A stretch of 64,000 nucleotides of DNA from Paenibacillus pinisoli (GCF_003605435.1 NZ_QXQB01000007.1:62001-126000); one strand, 5' to 3'. Counted from the first letter of the stretch, positions 1 through 8,379 are shown. A program made the numbers and translations. Notes: a model not told the origin generated them from the letters alone.

Positions 1-217
1 TCGGTAATTTAACTAAATCACTCATTCTCATCAGACTCCTTATAATCCCATTTTTCAAGCATGAACTTCGTTCCCATACTTCATACTCGCAACAATCGGA
101 AAAAGAGAGACTCGCGATTTTTGTATTATGGGGCTGCGCATCTGTGGTTAAAAACTACTTTCATAGGCTACCCAGGAGAAGGGTTTAATAGTTTCTTCAA
201 AATGAATAGTGTCCATA

Positions 218-528
218 TTGTTCCAATCCTTTGAAAAGTTCATCGCGCAATTTGTCATCAAGCACGCATCGGAAGGCGGAGAGACGGCCTCCTATAACTC
301 GAAGGCTTACAATATTCAGGTCAGCACCGATGGTATAAAACGGAAAATAATTCTAGATGCGATCAACAATACGAGTGGTATTTCGGTAAACAAAATAACT
401 GAAGTATCGGCTCGATATATTAAGCTGAACGTAACAATGCCACGCAGACCACCAACGCTGCAGCAAGGATTTATGATTTTGAGGTATATGGACCAGTATT
501 TCAAAATAACATCGCGACGTATGTGTAG
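218..528 (+). pseudogene. F5/8 type C (discoidin-like) domain fragment, frameshifted
   Basis: Translation from about 218 gives a stretch with the typical late part of a bacterial F5/8C carbohydrate-binding domain: 'FVIKHASEGGE', 'YNIQVSTDG', 'VSARYIKLNV'. Around 437-443 the frame breaks; the continuation is in the +1 frame as 'TQTTNAAARIYDFEVYGP' (442-495), the conserved end of the same domain, followed by TAG at 526-528. No signal peptide, catalytic domain or ribosome binding site precedes it. F5/8C modules normally sit in secreted glycoside hydrolases, so this is probably the tail of a lost glycosidase gene. Family recognition is by motif; the frameshift is directly visible. Confidence 0.6.
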
Positions 529-759
529 CGCAAATCACCATTAGCGCGGATGGACAATGAAATCGAAGATGTAACGGCGGAAATAGCAAAGAGGGGCGCA
601 CAATGGAGCCCCCACGACTGGCGGAAAAGCCGAAAATGGGCTGCTGTGCGTTTCATAGAGGCACAGAAAGGGAAGGGGCGATTCAGTTCCTTATCGTTTT
701 CGACCACGCAGCATGGATAGCACCCAGAAAAGTGATCAAGATAACTAGGCTATAATGGG

Positions 760-1203
760 CTAGGGCCGCTTTTTTGTTCTTTCCGCCAGCTTCGTAATCG
801 ATTCAATGTCTTGATCGGTTAATTGATCTAGAAAATACTTGCGTATTGCCATTGAGACGATGGGGAGGGCCTCATCCAAAGCAGCTTTTCCAGCAGAAGT
901 AATGATGACCTGGACACCTCGATCTGCGTCTAATGGATTTCTTATAACATGGCCCCGTTTTTCCATCCGCGTCAAATGATGGGATAATCTGCTCTTATCC
1001 CAGTTCATCGAGTCGGCTAGTTCCTGTTGGCGAAGCTTGCCATCTCCTAATTGGACTAATCGGTCTAATATTCCAAAGTCCCCTTCCGATAGTCCTGTAT
1101 GTTCAGTAAGCTCCTTAACAACGCGACCGAAGATTCGCTTAAAGGAGCCTTTCCACAGATTCCATATCCGCATTTCATCGTCACTTACTTTGTTAATATC
1201 CAT
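760..1203 (-). CDS. MarR family transcriptional regulator
   Basis: 147 residues, the usual MarR length. A winged helix-turn-helix covers about residues 45-110, with 'LRQQELADSMNWDKSRLSHHLTRM' style recognition helix followed by the wing 'GHVIRNPLDADRGVQVIIT'. MarR dimers bind short palindromes and are released by small phenolic or oxidant ligands. The gene is divergent from the aldo/keto reductase at 1577, and three copies of a TTGA-N4-TCAA palindrome lie between them, so it very likely represses itself and the reductase. The start is uncertain: a -10-like TATTAT (1210-1215) sits directly before the ATG at 1203, leaving no room for a ribosome binding site, so either the message is leaderless or the start is the internal Met11. 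Confidence 0.88.
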   Translation of the reverse strand: MDINKVSDDEMRIWNLWKGSFKRIFGRVVKELTEHTGLSEGDFGILDRLVQLGDGKLRQQELADSMNWDKSRLSHHLTRMEKRGHVIRNPLDADRGVQVIITSAGKAALDEALPIVSMAIRKYFLDQLTDQDIESITKLAERTKKRP

Positions 1204-1219
1204 GCAAGTATAATATCAC

Positions 1220-1235
1220 GGTTGACATATCAACC
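1220..1235. promoter_or_regulatory. MarR operator copy 1
   Basis: GGTTGACATATCAACC: inverted arms GGTTGA/TCAACC around a 4-bp centre. It overlaps the likely -35 region of the marR promoter on the minus strand, which suggests autorepression. Confidence 0.65.
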
Positions 1236-1257
1236 ACAAGGTGTTAATCTTCTTCAA

Positions 1258-1273
1258 GGTTGACATATCAACC
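1258..1273. promoter_or_regulatory. MarR operator copy 2
   Basis: Second, identical 16-bp copy of GGTTGACATATCAACC, 38 bp from copy 1 (between three and four helical turns). Confidence 0.65.
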
Positions 1274-1300
1274 ATCTGAAGCGGGAACTGGCGGGTTTCA

Positions 1301-1316
1301 AGTTGATGTATCAACC
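1301..1316. promoter_or_regulatory. MarR operator copy 3
   Basis: AGTTGATGTATCAACC keeps the TTGA-N4-TCAA core with one arm mismatch and lies 43 bp from copy 2. Its position beside the start of a decayed SDR gene suggests that gene was the original neighbouring target. Confidence 0.55.
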
Positions 1317-1338
1317 TTAATGTAAAATCGAGCAGTAA

Positions 1339-1491
1339 ACGCTCAAGAAAGGGGGGACGGCTGCGAAGAGCGTCGGAGCGGATGCCTGTGCCCTTCAACT
1401 CGACATTACAAATCAGGATTCCATCTCCGCCGCGGCAGAGCGCATCCGCAGCGAGCTCGAACGAAAGACGCCAACTCCCGTGGTGATGTAG
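1339..1491 (+). pseudogene. Short-chain dehydrogenase/reductase fragment
   Basis: An open frame between TAA (1336-1338) and TAG (1489-1491) translates to 'AAKSVGADACALQLDITN' followed by 'DSISAAAERIRSELER'. This is the beta-strand/helix region of SDR enzymes that carries the conserved D-[IV]-T motif contacting the adenine of NAD(P). The Rossmann glycine motif before it and the catalytic Ser-Tyr-Lys after it are absent, so this is a remnant of about 50 codons. It lies between the MarR operators and the aldo/keto reductase, where a MarR-controlled SDR gene would be expected. Confidence 0.55.
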
Positions 1492-1576
1492 TCTCGAGCA
1501 TTGGCTCACCGAGATAAGTATAGACAACCTGAAGGCGTAAATGCCTTCTCAATATCCTTAAGGAGTGTGCTATCAA

Positions 1577-2548
1577 ATGGAATATGTAAAACTTGGACGC
1601 AGCGGGTTAGAGGTTTCAAAGTTAAGCCTTGGAACCATGAGCTTCGGAGTACCTGAAAGCGGCAATACCCCATGGTCTCTGGGTGAGGAGCAAAGCAGAC
1701 CGATTATTAAGAAGGCGCTCGAATCGGGCATCAACTTTTTTAGTACCGCCAACATGTATTCCGACGGAACAAGCGAAGAAATTCTCGGGCGTGCCTTAAA
1801 GGACTTCTCTCAACGTGACGAAGTCGTCATAGCTACAAAGGTATTTGTTCCGATGCGCAAAGGTCCGAATGCTATGGGACTTTCCCGTAAGGCCATCATG
1901 ACCGAAATTGATAATAGTCTAAGACGACTCGGAACAGACTACGTCGATGTGTACCAGATTCATCGGTGGGATCCTAATACGCCGATTGAAGAGACGATGG
2001 AGGCTCTTCACGATTTAGTTAAGGCGGGCAAGGTCAGATACATCGGAGCATCTTCCATGCTGGCATGGCAATTTGCGAAAGCTCAGCATGTCGCAGAGCG
2101 CAACGGTTGGACACGGTTTGTCTCTATGGAGAACAGATTAAACCTGCTCTACCGGGAAGAAGAAAGAGAAATGCTCCCCCTTTGCAGAGACGAGGGAGTT
2201 GGCGTCACTCCTTACCTGCCTTTGGCTGCAGGCCGGCTAACCCGGGATTGGAATGAGCAGACCGCGCGATCAGAGAAGGACCAGATAGCAAAGGCCTTGT
2301 TTATTAAAACGGAAGACGCTGATCGCAGAGTCGCGGAAAGAGTTGCGGAAATTGCCGCTAACCGGGGAATTTCGCGTGCGCAAATTGCCCTTGCATGGTT
2401 GCTGCAAAAGGAAGAGATCACAGCGCCGATTATGGGTTCGACCAAAATCAGCCATCTGGAGGATGCGGTTTCGGCGTTGTCGGTTAAGTTGACTACTGAA
2501 GAAATTATCCGTTTAGAAGAATTGTATATTCCACATCCATTCGTATAA
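1577..2548 (+). CDS. Aldo/keto reductase, catalytic Asp replaced by Ser
   Basis: 323 residues with the AKR (beta/alpha)8 fold signature: 'KLGRSGLEVSKLSLGTMSFG' at the N-terminus, 'GRALKDF', 'DYVDVYQIHRWD' and 'GKVRYIGASSM'. Family members reduce aldehydes and ketones with NADPH in the cytoplasm. Of the catalytic tetrad, Tyr61, Lys88 and His129 are present, but the Asp of the usual 'FFDTAxxY' is Ser56 here ('FFSTANMY', codon AGT). The ATG at 1577 is preferred: AAGGAG at 1560-1565 lies 11 bases upstream, whereas a GTG at 1565 would overlap that site. Regulation by the MarR protein is inferred from the three upstream palindromes. Confidence 0.88.
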   Translation: MEYVKLGRSGLEVSKLSLGTMSFGVPESGNTPWSLGEEQSRPIIKKALESGINFFSTANMYSDGTSEEILGRALKDFSQRDEVVIATKVFVPMRKGPNAMGLSRKAIMTEIDNSLRRLGTDYVDVYQIHRWDPNTPIEETMEALHDLVKAGKVRYIGASSMLAWQFAKAQHVAERNGWTRFVSMENRLNLLYREEEREMLPLCRDEGVGVTPYLPLAAGRLTRDWNEQTARSEKDQIAKALFIKTEDADRRVAERVAEIAANRGISRAQIALAWLLQKEEITAPIMGSTKISHLEDAVSALSVKLTTEEIIRLEELYIPHPFV

Positions 2549-2624
2549 ATTTGACGCAAGTAAGGTGTGCATCTGCTAATCATGCAAAGCCTCCTCCTGG
2601 GTTGGCAATGCTGTCAATGACAAA

Positions 2625-3119
2625 ATGCCATCTGTTAAGATCTATACGGGTTTACCAAATCCATCAGTATCAAAGCCTTCCGAAGTTCCAAGCCACATAT
2701 GGACATATGCAATGAATGCAGACAATAAATTTGGTAAAGGCGGAGATTTTGCTTTATTGCTGAGTGCTGTTATCAAAAAAGAAAGCAGCTTTGGAGCGGG
2801 TTTACCAGGTAGTCCATCAGCCGGCGACGGATTGATGCAGGTAGAACCAAACACACGTAATGCTTATTTATCTCAATTCAGCTCCACATTTGGCCGTGCT
2901 TATAATCACAGCAGTGAACAAGATCAGGTGTACTTGGGTGCACTGATTCTAAACGAAAAAATTGTTAGATTCGGCAACATCTATAACGGCTTATTACGCT
3001 ATAACGGAGGAGATAACTGGTACCCGGGAGCAACAGATTCTTATGGCCGTCCTATTCTGGCAAATCAATATGCAGATTCAGTTTACGCAACATATAAGAG
3101 CTATGGAGGTAAGAATTAA
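2625..3119 (+). CDS. SLT-domain (lysozyme-like) protein, probably a gene remnant
   Basis: 164 residues with the soluble lytic transglycosylase signature: 'LSAVIKKESSFG' with the likely catalytic Glu53, then 'GDGLMQVEP' and 'LLRYNGGDNWYPG'. Such domains cleave the N-acetylmuramyl bond of peptidoglycan. There is no signal peptide, no membrane segment and no ribosome binding site before the ATG at 2625; the frame stays open upstream to a stop at 2577-2579 without a start codon. It therefore looks like the C-terminal catalytic part of a longer cell-wall or phage-tail protein whose 5' end was lost. It could still be expressed; no neighbour suggests a role. Confidence 0.6.
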   Translation: MPSVKIYTGLPNPSVSKPSEVPSHIWTYAMNADNKFGKGGDFALLLSAVIKKESSFGAGLPGSPSAGDGLMQVEPNTRNAYLSQFSSTFGRAYNHSSEQDQVYLGALILNEKIVRFGNIYNGLLRYNGGDNWYPGATDSYGRPILANQYADSVYATYKSYGGKN

Positions 3120-3142
3120 GTGGAATAGGAAATGCCCTGGGA

Positions 3143-3171
3143 AGACGCTGAGCGAATCGGCGTCTTTTTTT
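3143..3171 (+). terminator. Rho-independent terminator
   Basis: Stem AGACGC/GCGTCT with an 11-base loop followed by seven T, 25 bp after the SLT-domain gene. Confidence 0.8.
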
Positions 3172-3377
3172 GTTTCCCCAGAATGAGGATCAGTTGAACT
3201 ATGAGCTCGATGGCCAACTTAAATTTGATTTCGTCTAAGTTGTTTTCCGTACCAAGTAAACTGGAACTAGCACGATTCATGATGAAACTTAGAATTTGCT
3301 TATTAATGAAAGAATGCAGGGAATAGTGTGTGCGTTATTGAATAATAAAACTAACATATGATATTGAGGTGTGGACT

Positions 3378-4295
3378 ATGGGGGATATTAAGCTTTTCAA
3401 ACTGGGCGATGGAAGAGTTACTGAGCTGGAGGGTAAATCTGTTGCAGTTGAAAAAACGCTTCAGACCCTAATAGAACGGCATTTAGAAGATATGTTGGGT
3501 ATTCGGTTCCTGGCTACAGAATATTCAACTGGTAAAACACATAGCGGACGAATAGATACTTTAGGAATAGATGAAAATAATGCTCCAGTAATTATTGAAT
3601 ATAAACGGTCGACAAATGAAAATGTTATTAATCAAGGGTTGTATTACCTTGACTGGCTTCTTGATCACAAAGCGGAATTAACCCTGCTTGTCATGAAAAA
3701 GTATGGAATTGACGTGGCTGATAATATCAATTGGTCATCTCCTCGACTGTTATGTATTGCAGGAGGATTCACGAAGTATGATATGCATGCTGTTCAGCAG
3801 ATCAATAGGAATATTGAGTTGTACAGCTACAAGCAATTTAGTGAAGAATTGTTGTTACTAGATTTGGTAAATGCTACAACTGCTCAGAACATGGAAATAG
3901 AAGAAGTAAAGCGTCCTTTCAGTCAAAACAAATCATCTGAAAAAACAGTGTCAGAGTACTTACAACAGTCTAATTCAGAACTTAAGAACCGATTCGAGTC
4001 CATCAAGGCCTTTTTATTAGCTTTTGGGGATGATGTGCAGGAAAATATTTTAAAGCAATACATTGCCTTTCGCAGAATTAAAAACTTTGCATGTATTGAG
4101 ATACACCCCCAAGTAGGGAAAATCACTGTATTTGTTAAAGTTAATCCTGATACTATTGAAATTAAGCCTGGTTTCACAAGAGATGTAAGAAAGATTGGAC
4201 ACTTCGGAACGGGTGATTTAGAAATAACGATTTCTAACGATGAGCATTTTGAGTTGGCAAAGCCACTTTTAATAAAGAGCTATGAAGTGAGTTAA
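3378..4295 (+). CDS. NucS-like PD-(D/E)XK domain protein with C-terminal DUF5655-type region
   Basis: 305 residues. The first 120 residues resemble the RecB/NucS nuclease fold: 'GRIDTLGID' (Asp60), 'PVIIEYKR' (Glu74, Lys76) and a following 'QGLYYLDWL' that matches the Q-x3-Y motif. The last 100 residues ('RIKNFACIEIHPQVGKITVFVKV', read in two parts) resemble the DUF5655 region found in proteins often labelled predicted transport protein. Nuclease activity is an inference. ATG 3378 is chosen because GAGG at 3366-3369 lies 8 bases upstream; a GTG at 3369 overlaps that site. It is a single-gene unit, AT-rich relative to most of the window. Confidence 0.7.
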   Translation: MGDIKLFKLGDGRVTELEGKSVAVEKTLQTLIERHLEDMLGIRFLATEYSTGKTHSGRIDTLGIDENNAPVIIEYKRSTNENVINQGLYYLDWLLDHKAELTLLVMKKYGIDVADNINWSSPRLLCIAGGFTKYDMHAVQQINRNIELYSYKQFSEELLLLDLVNATTAQNMEIEEVKRPFSQNKSSEKTVSEYLQQSNSELKNRFESIKAFLLAFGDDVQENILKQYIAFRRIKNFACIEIHPQVGKITVFVKVNPDTIEIKPGFTRDVRKIGHFGTGDLEITISNDEHFELAKPLLIKSYEVS

Positions 4296-4356
4296 TCGGA
4301 ATTGCAATTACATAGTTGAATGATGAAACGGCGCGTTTTCAAGTCGAAAATATCCG

Positions 4357-4557
4357 GTGGATGATCCTAAGAAGCGGGCCGTAGGGTTTAAGCTGTCGGA
4401 GGGGATGGAAGTATCTCGGGAGCTGGAAGAGAAAGGGTTCAAATTCGCAAGACAGAAGTCCAAGCTTGCCGGGACGATTCGAGGTTCGTTCTTCGTCATT
4501 AAAGGGGGCAATCAGGCTCTCTGGATAAAGAATTGCATTACAGCAAGCTCCAGCTAA
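4357..4557 (+). CDS. Small hypothetical protein, possibly a gene remnant
   Basis: A 66-codon frame from GTG 4357, open upstream to a stop at 4324. The product is charged ('KKRAVGFKLSEGMEVSRELE') with basic middle and has no membrane segment. I do not recognise the family. There is no ribosome binding site before the GTG, but a good terminator follows 12 bp downstream, which supports this strand being or having been transcribed. It may be the 3' end of a decayed gene. Confidence 0.35.
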   Translation: MDDPKKRAVGFKLSEGMEVSRELEEKGFKFARQKSKLAGTIRGSFFVIKGGNQALWIKNCITASSS

Positions 4558-4569
4558 ACACAACGCATG

Positions 4570-4596
4570 GGCGGCCGCTAGGCCGCCATTTGTTTT
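4570..4596 (+). terminator. Rho-independent terminator
   Basis: Perfect stem GGCGGCC/GGCCGCC with 4-base loop, then ATTTGTTTT. Confidence 0.65.
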
Positions 4597-4839
4597 CGAT
4601 GATAGGCCATTGTGGTGAGGCTTGTCATAAGTAGAACAGGACAAATTTTAGGGGCTGCACCTATTTTGAACTTCTCATTGTCAGTTTGATCCGCCCACTA
4701 GAGAGCGCACCTGCTCGCAGGAAGCATGTTAAGCTTGGTCGTTCATGGAGTTTCATCTGTGCTTCGACCTGCGAATGAGTTCGGTGTTAAGTAGATCGGG
4801 AGCGGACATATTGATTATATATTATTCAATTTGTACTAC

Positions 4840-5532
4840 CTATGTTCCATCGGAGACTATTTCTCCATCCTTTAATTCAATGATGCGATCACATTGATTT
4901 GCTACATCTGTATTATGTGTAACAATTATAATTGTGTTTCCAAGTTTATTTAGTCCTTTTAATACCTGCATAATTTCTTCAGTTGTTTTTGAATCTAGTG
5001 CTCCTGTTGGTTCATCTGCCAATATAAATGCTGGATTATTCACTATGGCACGAGCAATTGCTACTCTTTGTTGCTGTCCGCCAGAAAGCTGTGACGGTAG
5101 TTTATTCATGTGGTCTTCAAGGCCTACAGATATTAATGCATCTTTGCTTCTTTGTAATGCCTCTTTATTACTTACTTTTTTCTTGCTATGCAAATTATAA
5201 AATTGTAGATTGATCTTAACATTCTCCAACGCAGATAACTCGTTGATTAAATTGAAGTTTTGAAATACAAAACCAATATTTTTATTTCTTGTGAAAGCTC
5301 TATCTTTATCTTTTAATAAACTTGTATCCTTACCATCCAAGAAGTACGTACCTTGTGACGGGCGGTCTAGTAATCCCAAAAGATTAAGCAACGTAGATTT
5401 ACCGGACCCAGATGGACCAATGATGGCAATCATTTCCCCTTTATTGATGCGTAGGGATATGTCTTTTAATACATTCTTTCTTTCCCCGATTTCAAAATGT
5501 TTATTAATTTCGTTTAGCCCAATAAAGCTCAT
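4840..5532 (-). CDS. ABC transporter ATP-binding protein (MacB/LolD type)
   Basis: 230 residues, typical for the MacB/LolD/BceA class. Walker A 'GPSGSGKST' at about residue 39, Q-loop 'FVFQNFNLI', signature 'LSGGQQQRVAIARA', Walker B 'FILADEPTGALD', and the H-loop 'IIVTHNTDVA'. It energises the two FtsX-like permeases encoded just upstream: the permease stop TAG at 5533-5535 abuts this ATG at 5532, so translation is coupled. AAAGGAGTG inside the permease end is the ribosome binding site. Such systems act on peptides or lipoproteins in the membrane (antimicrobial peptide resistance, signalling) by mechanotransmission rather than classic import. Substrate unknown. Confidence 0.9.
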   Translation of the reverse strand: MSFIGLNEINKHFEIGERKNVLKDISLRINKGEMIAIIGPSGSGKSTLLNLLGLLDRPSQGTYFLDGKDTSLLKDKDRAFTRNKNIGFVFQNFNLINELSALENVKINLQFYNLHSKKKVSNKEALQRSKDALISVGLEDHMNKLPSQLSGGQQQRVAIARAIVNNPAFILADEPTGALDSKTTEEIMQVLKGLNKLGNTIIIVTHNTDVANQCDRIIELKDGEIVSDGT

Positions 5533-6753
5533 CTATCTGTTCACTCCTTTAATCAATTCAATGGGTTCTATCTTCTTTAGTTTTATAAAAGGCATGATTG
5601 TAGATAGTATAATGCAAATAATCATAATGACGAATGCAACAGCAACAACAGATATATTCATATTGAGTGCTTCATTACCTAAAAGGGTTGCAAAGAGAAT
5701 TTTACAAATACCTACAGCCAAAACAAATGAAACTCCAAAGACAGCAATTATTTCTCCAAGCACCAAACGAATCATATTGCTTTTTGTGAATCCTAATGAA
5801 TAGTAAATGCCAAAATCTCTGTACCTTGTTGAAATACTAGTTAAAATAGCACCAATACTTCCTAGCAAGGATAGTAATAAAAGAATGGCTGCGAAAGTGA
5901 CTGTACTTATAATAACTACTTTTTGACGCTCATTATAGGAGTCTATTTCTTGGTGTAATGTGGTATATTGCAAACTCAAATCGTTATGCTCAAACACTGA
6001 CTTAATTTGTTCTAAGCTTTCTTCACGTGTTTCGTGTTTTGGCAATTGAATTAATGAGTTGTATGCATATGTCATAGCCAATTCAAAATCCTTAAATTGT
6101 GGAGCTAAGATAAATTCTTTGTTGTTTACGATATTTTCACTAATATAAGTTGAACCCCCACGCCAAAAAAGTGTAGAAGATTTTAGTATTCCAACGACCC
6201 TGACATCTATCTTTTCATACTTTTGTGTTTGTCCATCTATATAATATAGCTGATAATTATTTCCTACTTTATATTGATCTTTCATTGCAAAACTAACAAC
6301 TACAGGTATATATTCAAAAGAACTCACATTGGATTGTAAGGGTTCTATTGTTCCTTCCTGCAATGTAAGCTTTGACATTTCAATATTATCGTTGTTTAGA
6401 ATATACAAACGTGATTCATTCTTTGTTTCTTCTGAATTAACACTGTCATAAACATACATAGTCTCAAATAAGCCTAGTTTTTCAACTAGATTGCTTTCCC
6501 GTAGTTGTTCAAACACATTGCTGTTTTTGTTAAGCATGTTTATATTTTTTTCTGATAAGCCATTATCTTCATTTATATAAGCATGAACGGTATCTAATGG
6601 CACTAATGCTTCAATACTTTTTTTATATTGTAACAGATTAAAAATACAGCTTAATCCAAATAACAACGCAGCAAAACCAATTGTAAACTGCACCATCAGC
6701 AATATAAATTTACTTTTCTTATTGATAATTGATTGGTAGATCAGTCTTATCAA
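5533..6753 (-). CDS. FtsX-like ABC permease (second subunit)
   Basis: About 406 residues with the MacB architecture: N-terminal membrane segment ('FILLMVQFTIGFAALLFGLS'), a large extracytoplasmic domain of about 230 residues, and three C-terminal membrane segments forming an FtsX domain ending '..IKLKKIEPIELIKGV', the usual family terminus. A GTG at 6762 overlaps the upstream stop; the TTG at 6753 with GAGGTG six bases upstream is the better start. Second permease of a heteromeric pair with the product of 6764-7897. Base composition is markedly AT-rich. Confidence 0.85.
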   Translation of the reverse strand: MIRLIYQSIINKKSKFILLMVQFTIGFAALLFGLSCIFNLLQYKKSIEALVPLDTVHAYINEDNGLSEKNINMLNKNSNVFEQLRESNLVEKLGLFETMYVYDSVNSEETKNESRLYILNNDNIEMSKLTLQEGTIEPLQSNVSSFEYIPVVVSFAMKDQYKVGNNYQLYYIDGQTQKYEKIDVRVVGILKSSTLFWRGGSTYISENIVNNKEFILAPQFKDFELAMTYAYNSLIQLPKHETREESLEQIKSVFEHNDLSLQYTTLHQEIDSYNERQKVVIISTVTFAAILLLLSLLGSIGAILTSISTRYRDFGIYYSLGFTKSNMIRLVLGEIIAVFGVSFVLAVGICKILFATLLGNEALNMNISVVAVAFVIMIICIILSTIMPFIKLKKIEPIELIKGVNR

Positions 6754-6763
6754 GTCAGGCACC

Positions 6764-7897
6764 TCACTTACTATTAATTACACTAATTGGCTCAAAACGC
6801 ATAGCATTCAACGCAGGAGCTATTGCCGAAATCATTCCGAAGAATAAAGAGACACCCAGTGCAGAGAATAAATTTAACCATGTTACCTGGAAGGTAATCT
6901 CTTTTGCGAGGGAAGAACCAGATAAAAGCAGCATTGCAGCATATTGTATTAAGATAGCTAGTAAGCCGCCAATAATAGACATGATTAAGACTTCAAGAAG
7001 AACTGTTCTGGCAATATAAGCGTTATTCGCTCCCAAAGCTTTCATAATACCAATTTCTCTTTTTCGCTCAATTAACCAATACATCATTAAATGAATAATG
7101 TTGATAACCGCGATTGTATAGATAAGTACTGTGGCCACTACAGTGATAACAAGTGTATTTCGGAAGGAACTATTATCTACATTGCTCACATTCTTGTAAA
7201 CTAATTTGATTCCTTGCTGAGACGCAGTTTCTATAAGTTCCTTGCTGTTTTGCATAAACTGGTCTTTCCCACTTTTCAAGCGAATGCTAACACCATGAAG
7301 ATTATTTTCTTCAAGAAAACAATCTTGATATATATCCAGATAACTTTTCCAAGGCATATATATAGCATACTCCCATGGGGTTTCTCGCGAAGAACGCCCA
7401 CCAATACCAGTCACAAGAAATTTTTCATCCTCAATTACTACGCTATCTCCTAAATTGATATCATGTTTCTCAGCGATACTTTTTCCGATGATAATTGATT
7501 TATTTCCCTCCATGTCTTCTGTTGAAAAGTACTTACCTTCTACTAATGGTATATGCCAGTCTGGAGCCTGGTGAAATAATACTGGGACAACGGGGAAGCT
7601 TTCATTATATTGGTCGAGCTTTCGATTCCCCATGCTAAGAAGTTGCATTTCACCAAAATCACCTAATCTCTCCACTGTATCTTCTACATCTTTTTGGTTC
7701 CATTGGCCATCCTGAGATATAAAAACATCTAATTGCTGATCAGGATTGCCCCCCCTTTGATCATTTATATAAGCAATTGATTCCATAGATGCACTTGTTC
7801 CAAGTGACATTACTAAACTGCCGATAAAAAAGCCAATTACAATTAATAAAATCGTGGCCTTTCTATTTTTCCATTGCCGAAAAATAAACTGATACAT
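6764..7897 (-). CDS. FtsX-like ABC permease (first subunit)
   Basis: 377 residues. N-terminal segment 'ATILLIVIGFFIGSLVMSLG', MacB-type periplasmic-core-like extracellular domain (residues about 40-245, with 'IIIGKSIAEKHDINLGDSVV'), then three membrane segments and a C-terminus 'ALNAMRFEPISVINSK' typical of FtsX permeases. AAAGGTGG precedes the ATG, and the upstream gene's stop (7900-7902) is only two bases away, so the operon is tightly coupled. Partner of the 5533-6753 permease and the 4840-5532 ATPase. Substrate not evident. Confidence 0.87.
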   Translation of the reverse strand: MYQFIFRQWKNRKATILLIVIGFFIGSLVMSLGTSASMESIAYINDQRGGNPDQQLDVFISQDGQWNQKDVEDTVERLGDFGEMQLLSMGNRKLDQYNESFPVVPVLFHQAPDWHIPLVEGKYFSTEDMEGNKSIIIGKSIAEKHDINLGDSVVIEDEKFLVTGIGGRSSRETPWEYAIYMPWKSYLDIYQDCFLEENNLHGVSIRLKSGKDQFMQNSKELIETASQQGIKLVYKNVSNVDNSSFRNTLVITVVATVLIYTIAVINIIHLMMYWLIERKREIGIMKALGANNAYIARTVLLEVLIMSIIGGLLAILIQYAAMLLLSGSSLAKEITFQVTWLNLFSALGVSLFFGMISAIAPALNAMRFEPISVINSK

Positions 7898-7899
7898 GT

Positions 7900-8199
7900 T
7901 TAATCCACCTTTACAGTGTACCTCTTTCCTGATATAACCTCTTTTAAGCCAGTACTCATTTCCTCAGGTGATGGTACACAATATATTTCTAATTCATATA
8001 TTCCTGGTTGAACTGTATTTTCAATATTTATATTTGAAATACTTATCATATTTCTATTAACCTCTAAATTAACATATGGATGCCCGTTTATTTTTACTTG
8101 TTTTGAATCCAAATAGGCCCAGATCAAATACTCTCTTGTTTTATTTCCCCCAACACTTAAATCTATTAAGATATCTTCATTTTTTTTAGTTTTAATCAT
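7900..8199 (-). CDS. Hypothetical protein, first gene of the FtsX-type ABC operon
   Basis: 99 residues, mostly alternating beta-strand pattern with no membrane segment or signal peptide; ends 'SGKRYTVKVD'. I do not recognise the family. The ATG at 8199 follows directly after an in-frame TAA and has no Shine-Dalgarno; the upstream bases 'TGTATATAA' look more like a promoter -10 element. So the gene is either translated from a leaderless message or is the surviving 3' part of something longer. Its stop is two bases from the permease start, which supports function with that transporter, perhaps as an adaptor. Confidence 0.5.
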   Translation of the reverse strand: MIKTKKNEDILIDLSVGGNKTREYLIWAYLDSKQVKINGHPYVNLEVNRNMISISNINIENTVQPGIYELEIYCVPSPEEMSTGLKEVISGKRYTVKVD

Positions 8200-8379
8200 T
8201 TATATACACTGTTTCTTTGTTTATTATTTTGGGTTTCACCATTTTTGTTTGTAACATATGGCTTTGTAAGCAACTATAGTTTTTTATACCTACTTAATAA
8301 ATATCATCATATTATTTCCAAATGTTACTCTTATAGTATGTTATCGCATTTAACTATAAAATTAAACCTTTTTTGAAGG

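Noticed and set aside
353..707. Overlapping minus-strand frames opposite the F5/8C relic
   Set aside because: No ribosome binding sites and no family resemblance; the plus strand explains the sequence.
1216..1527. 103-codon minus-strand frame between marR and the AKR gene
   Set aside because: It runs through the operators and the SDR relic in antisense; no start signals.
4600..4839. Possible small RNA or gene between the terminator and the ABC operon
   Set aside because: No promoter, hairpin or coding frame of note was seen in these 240 bases.
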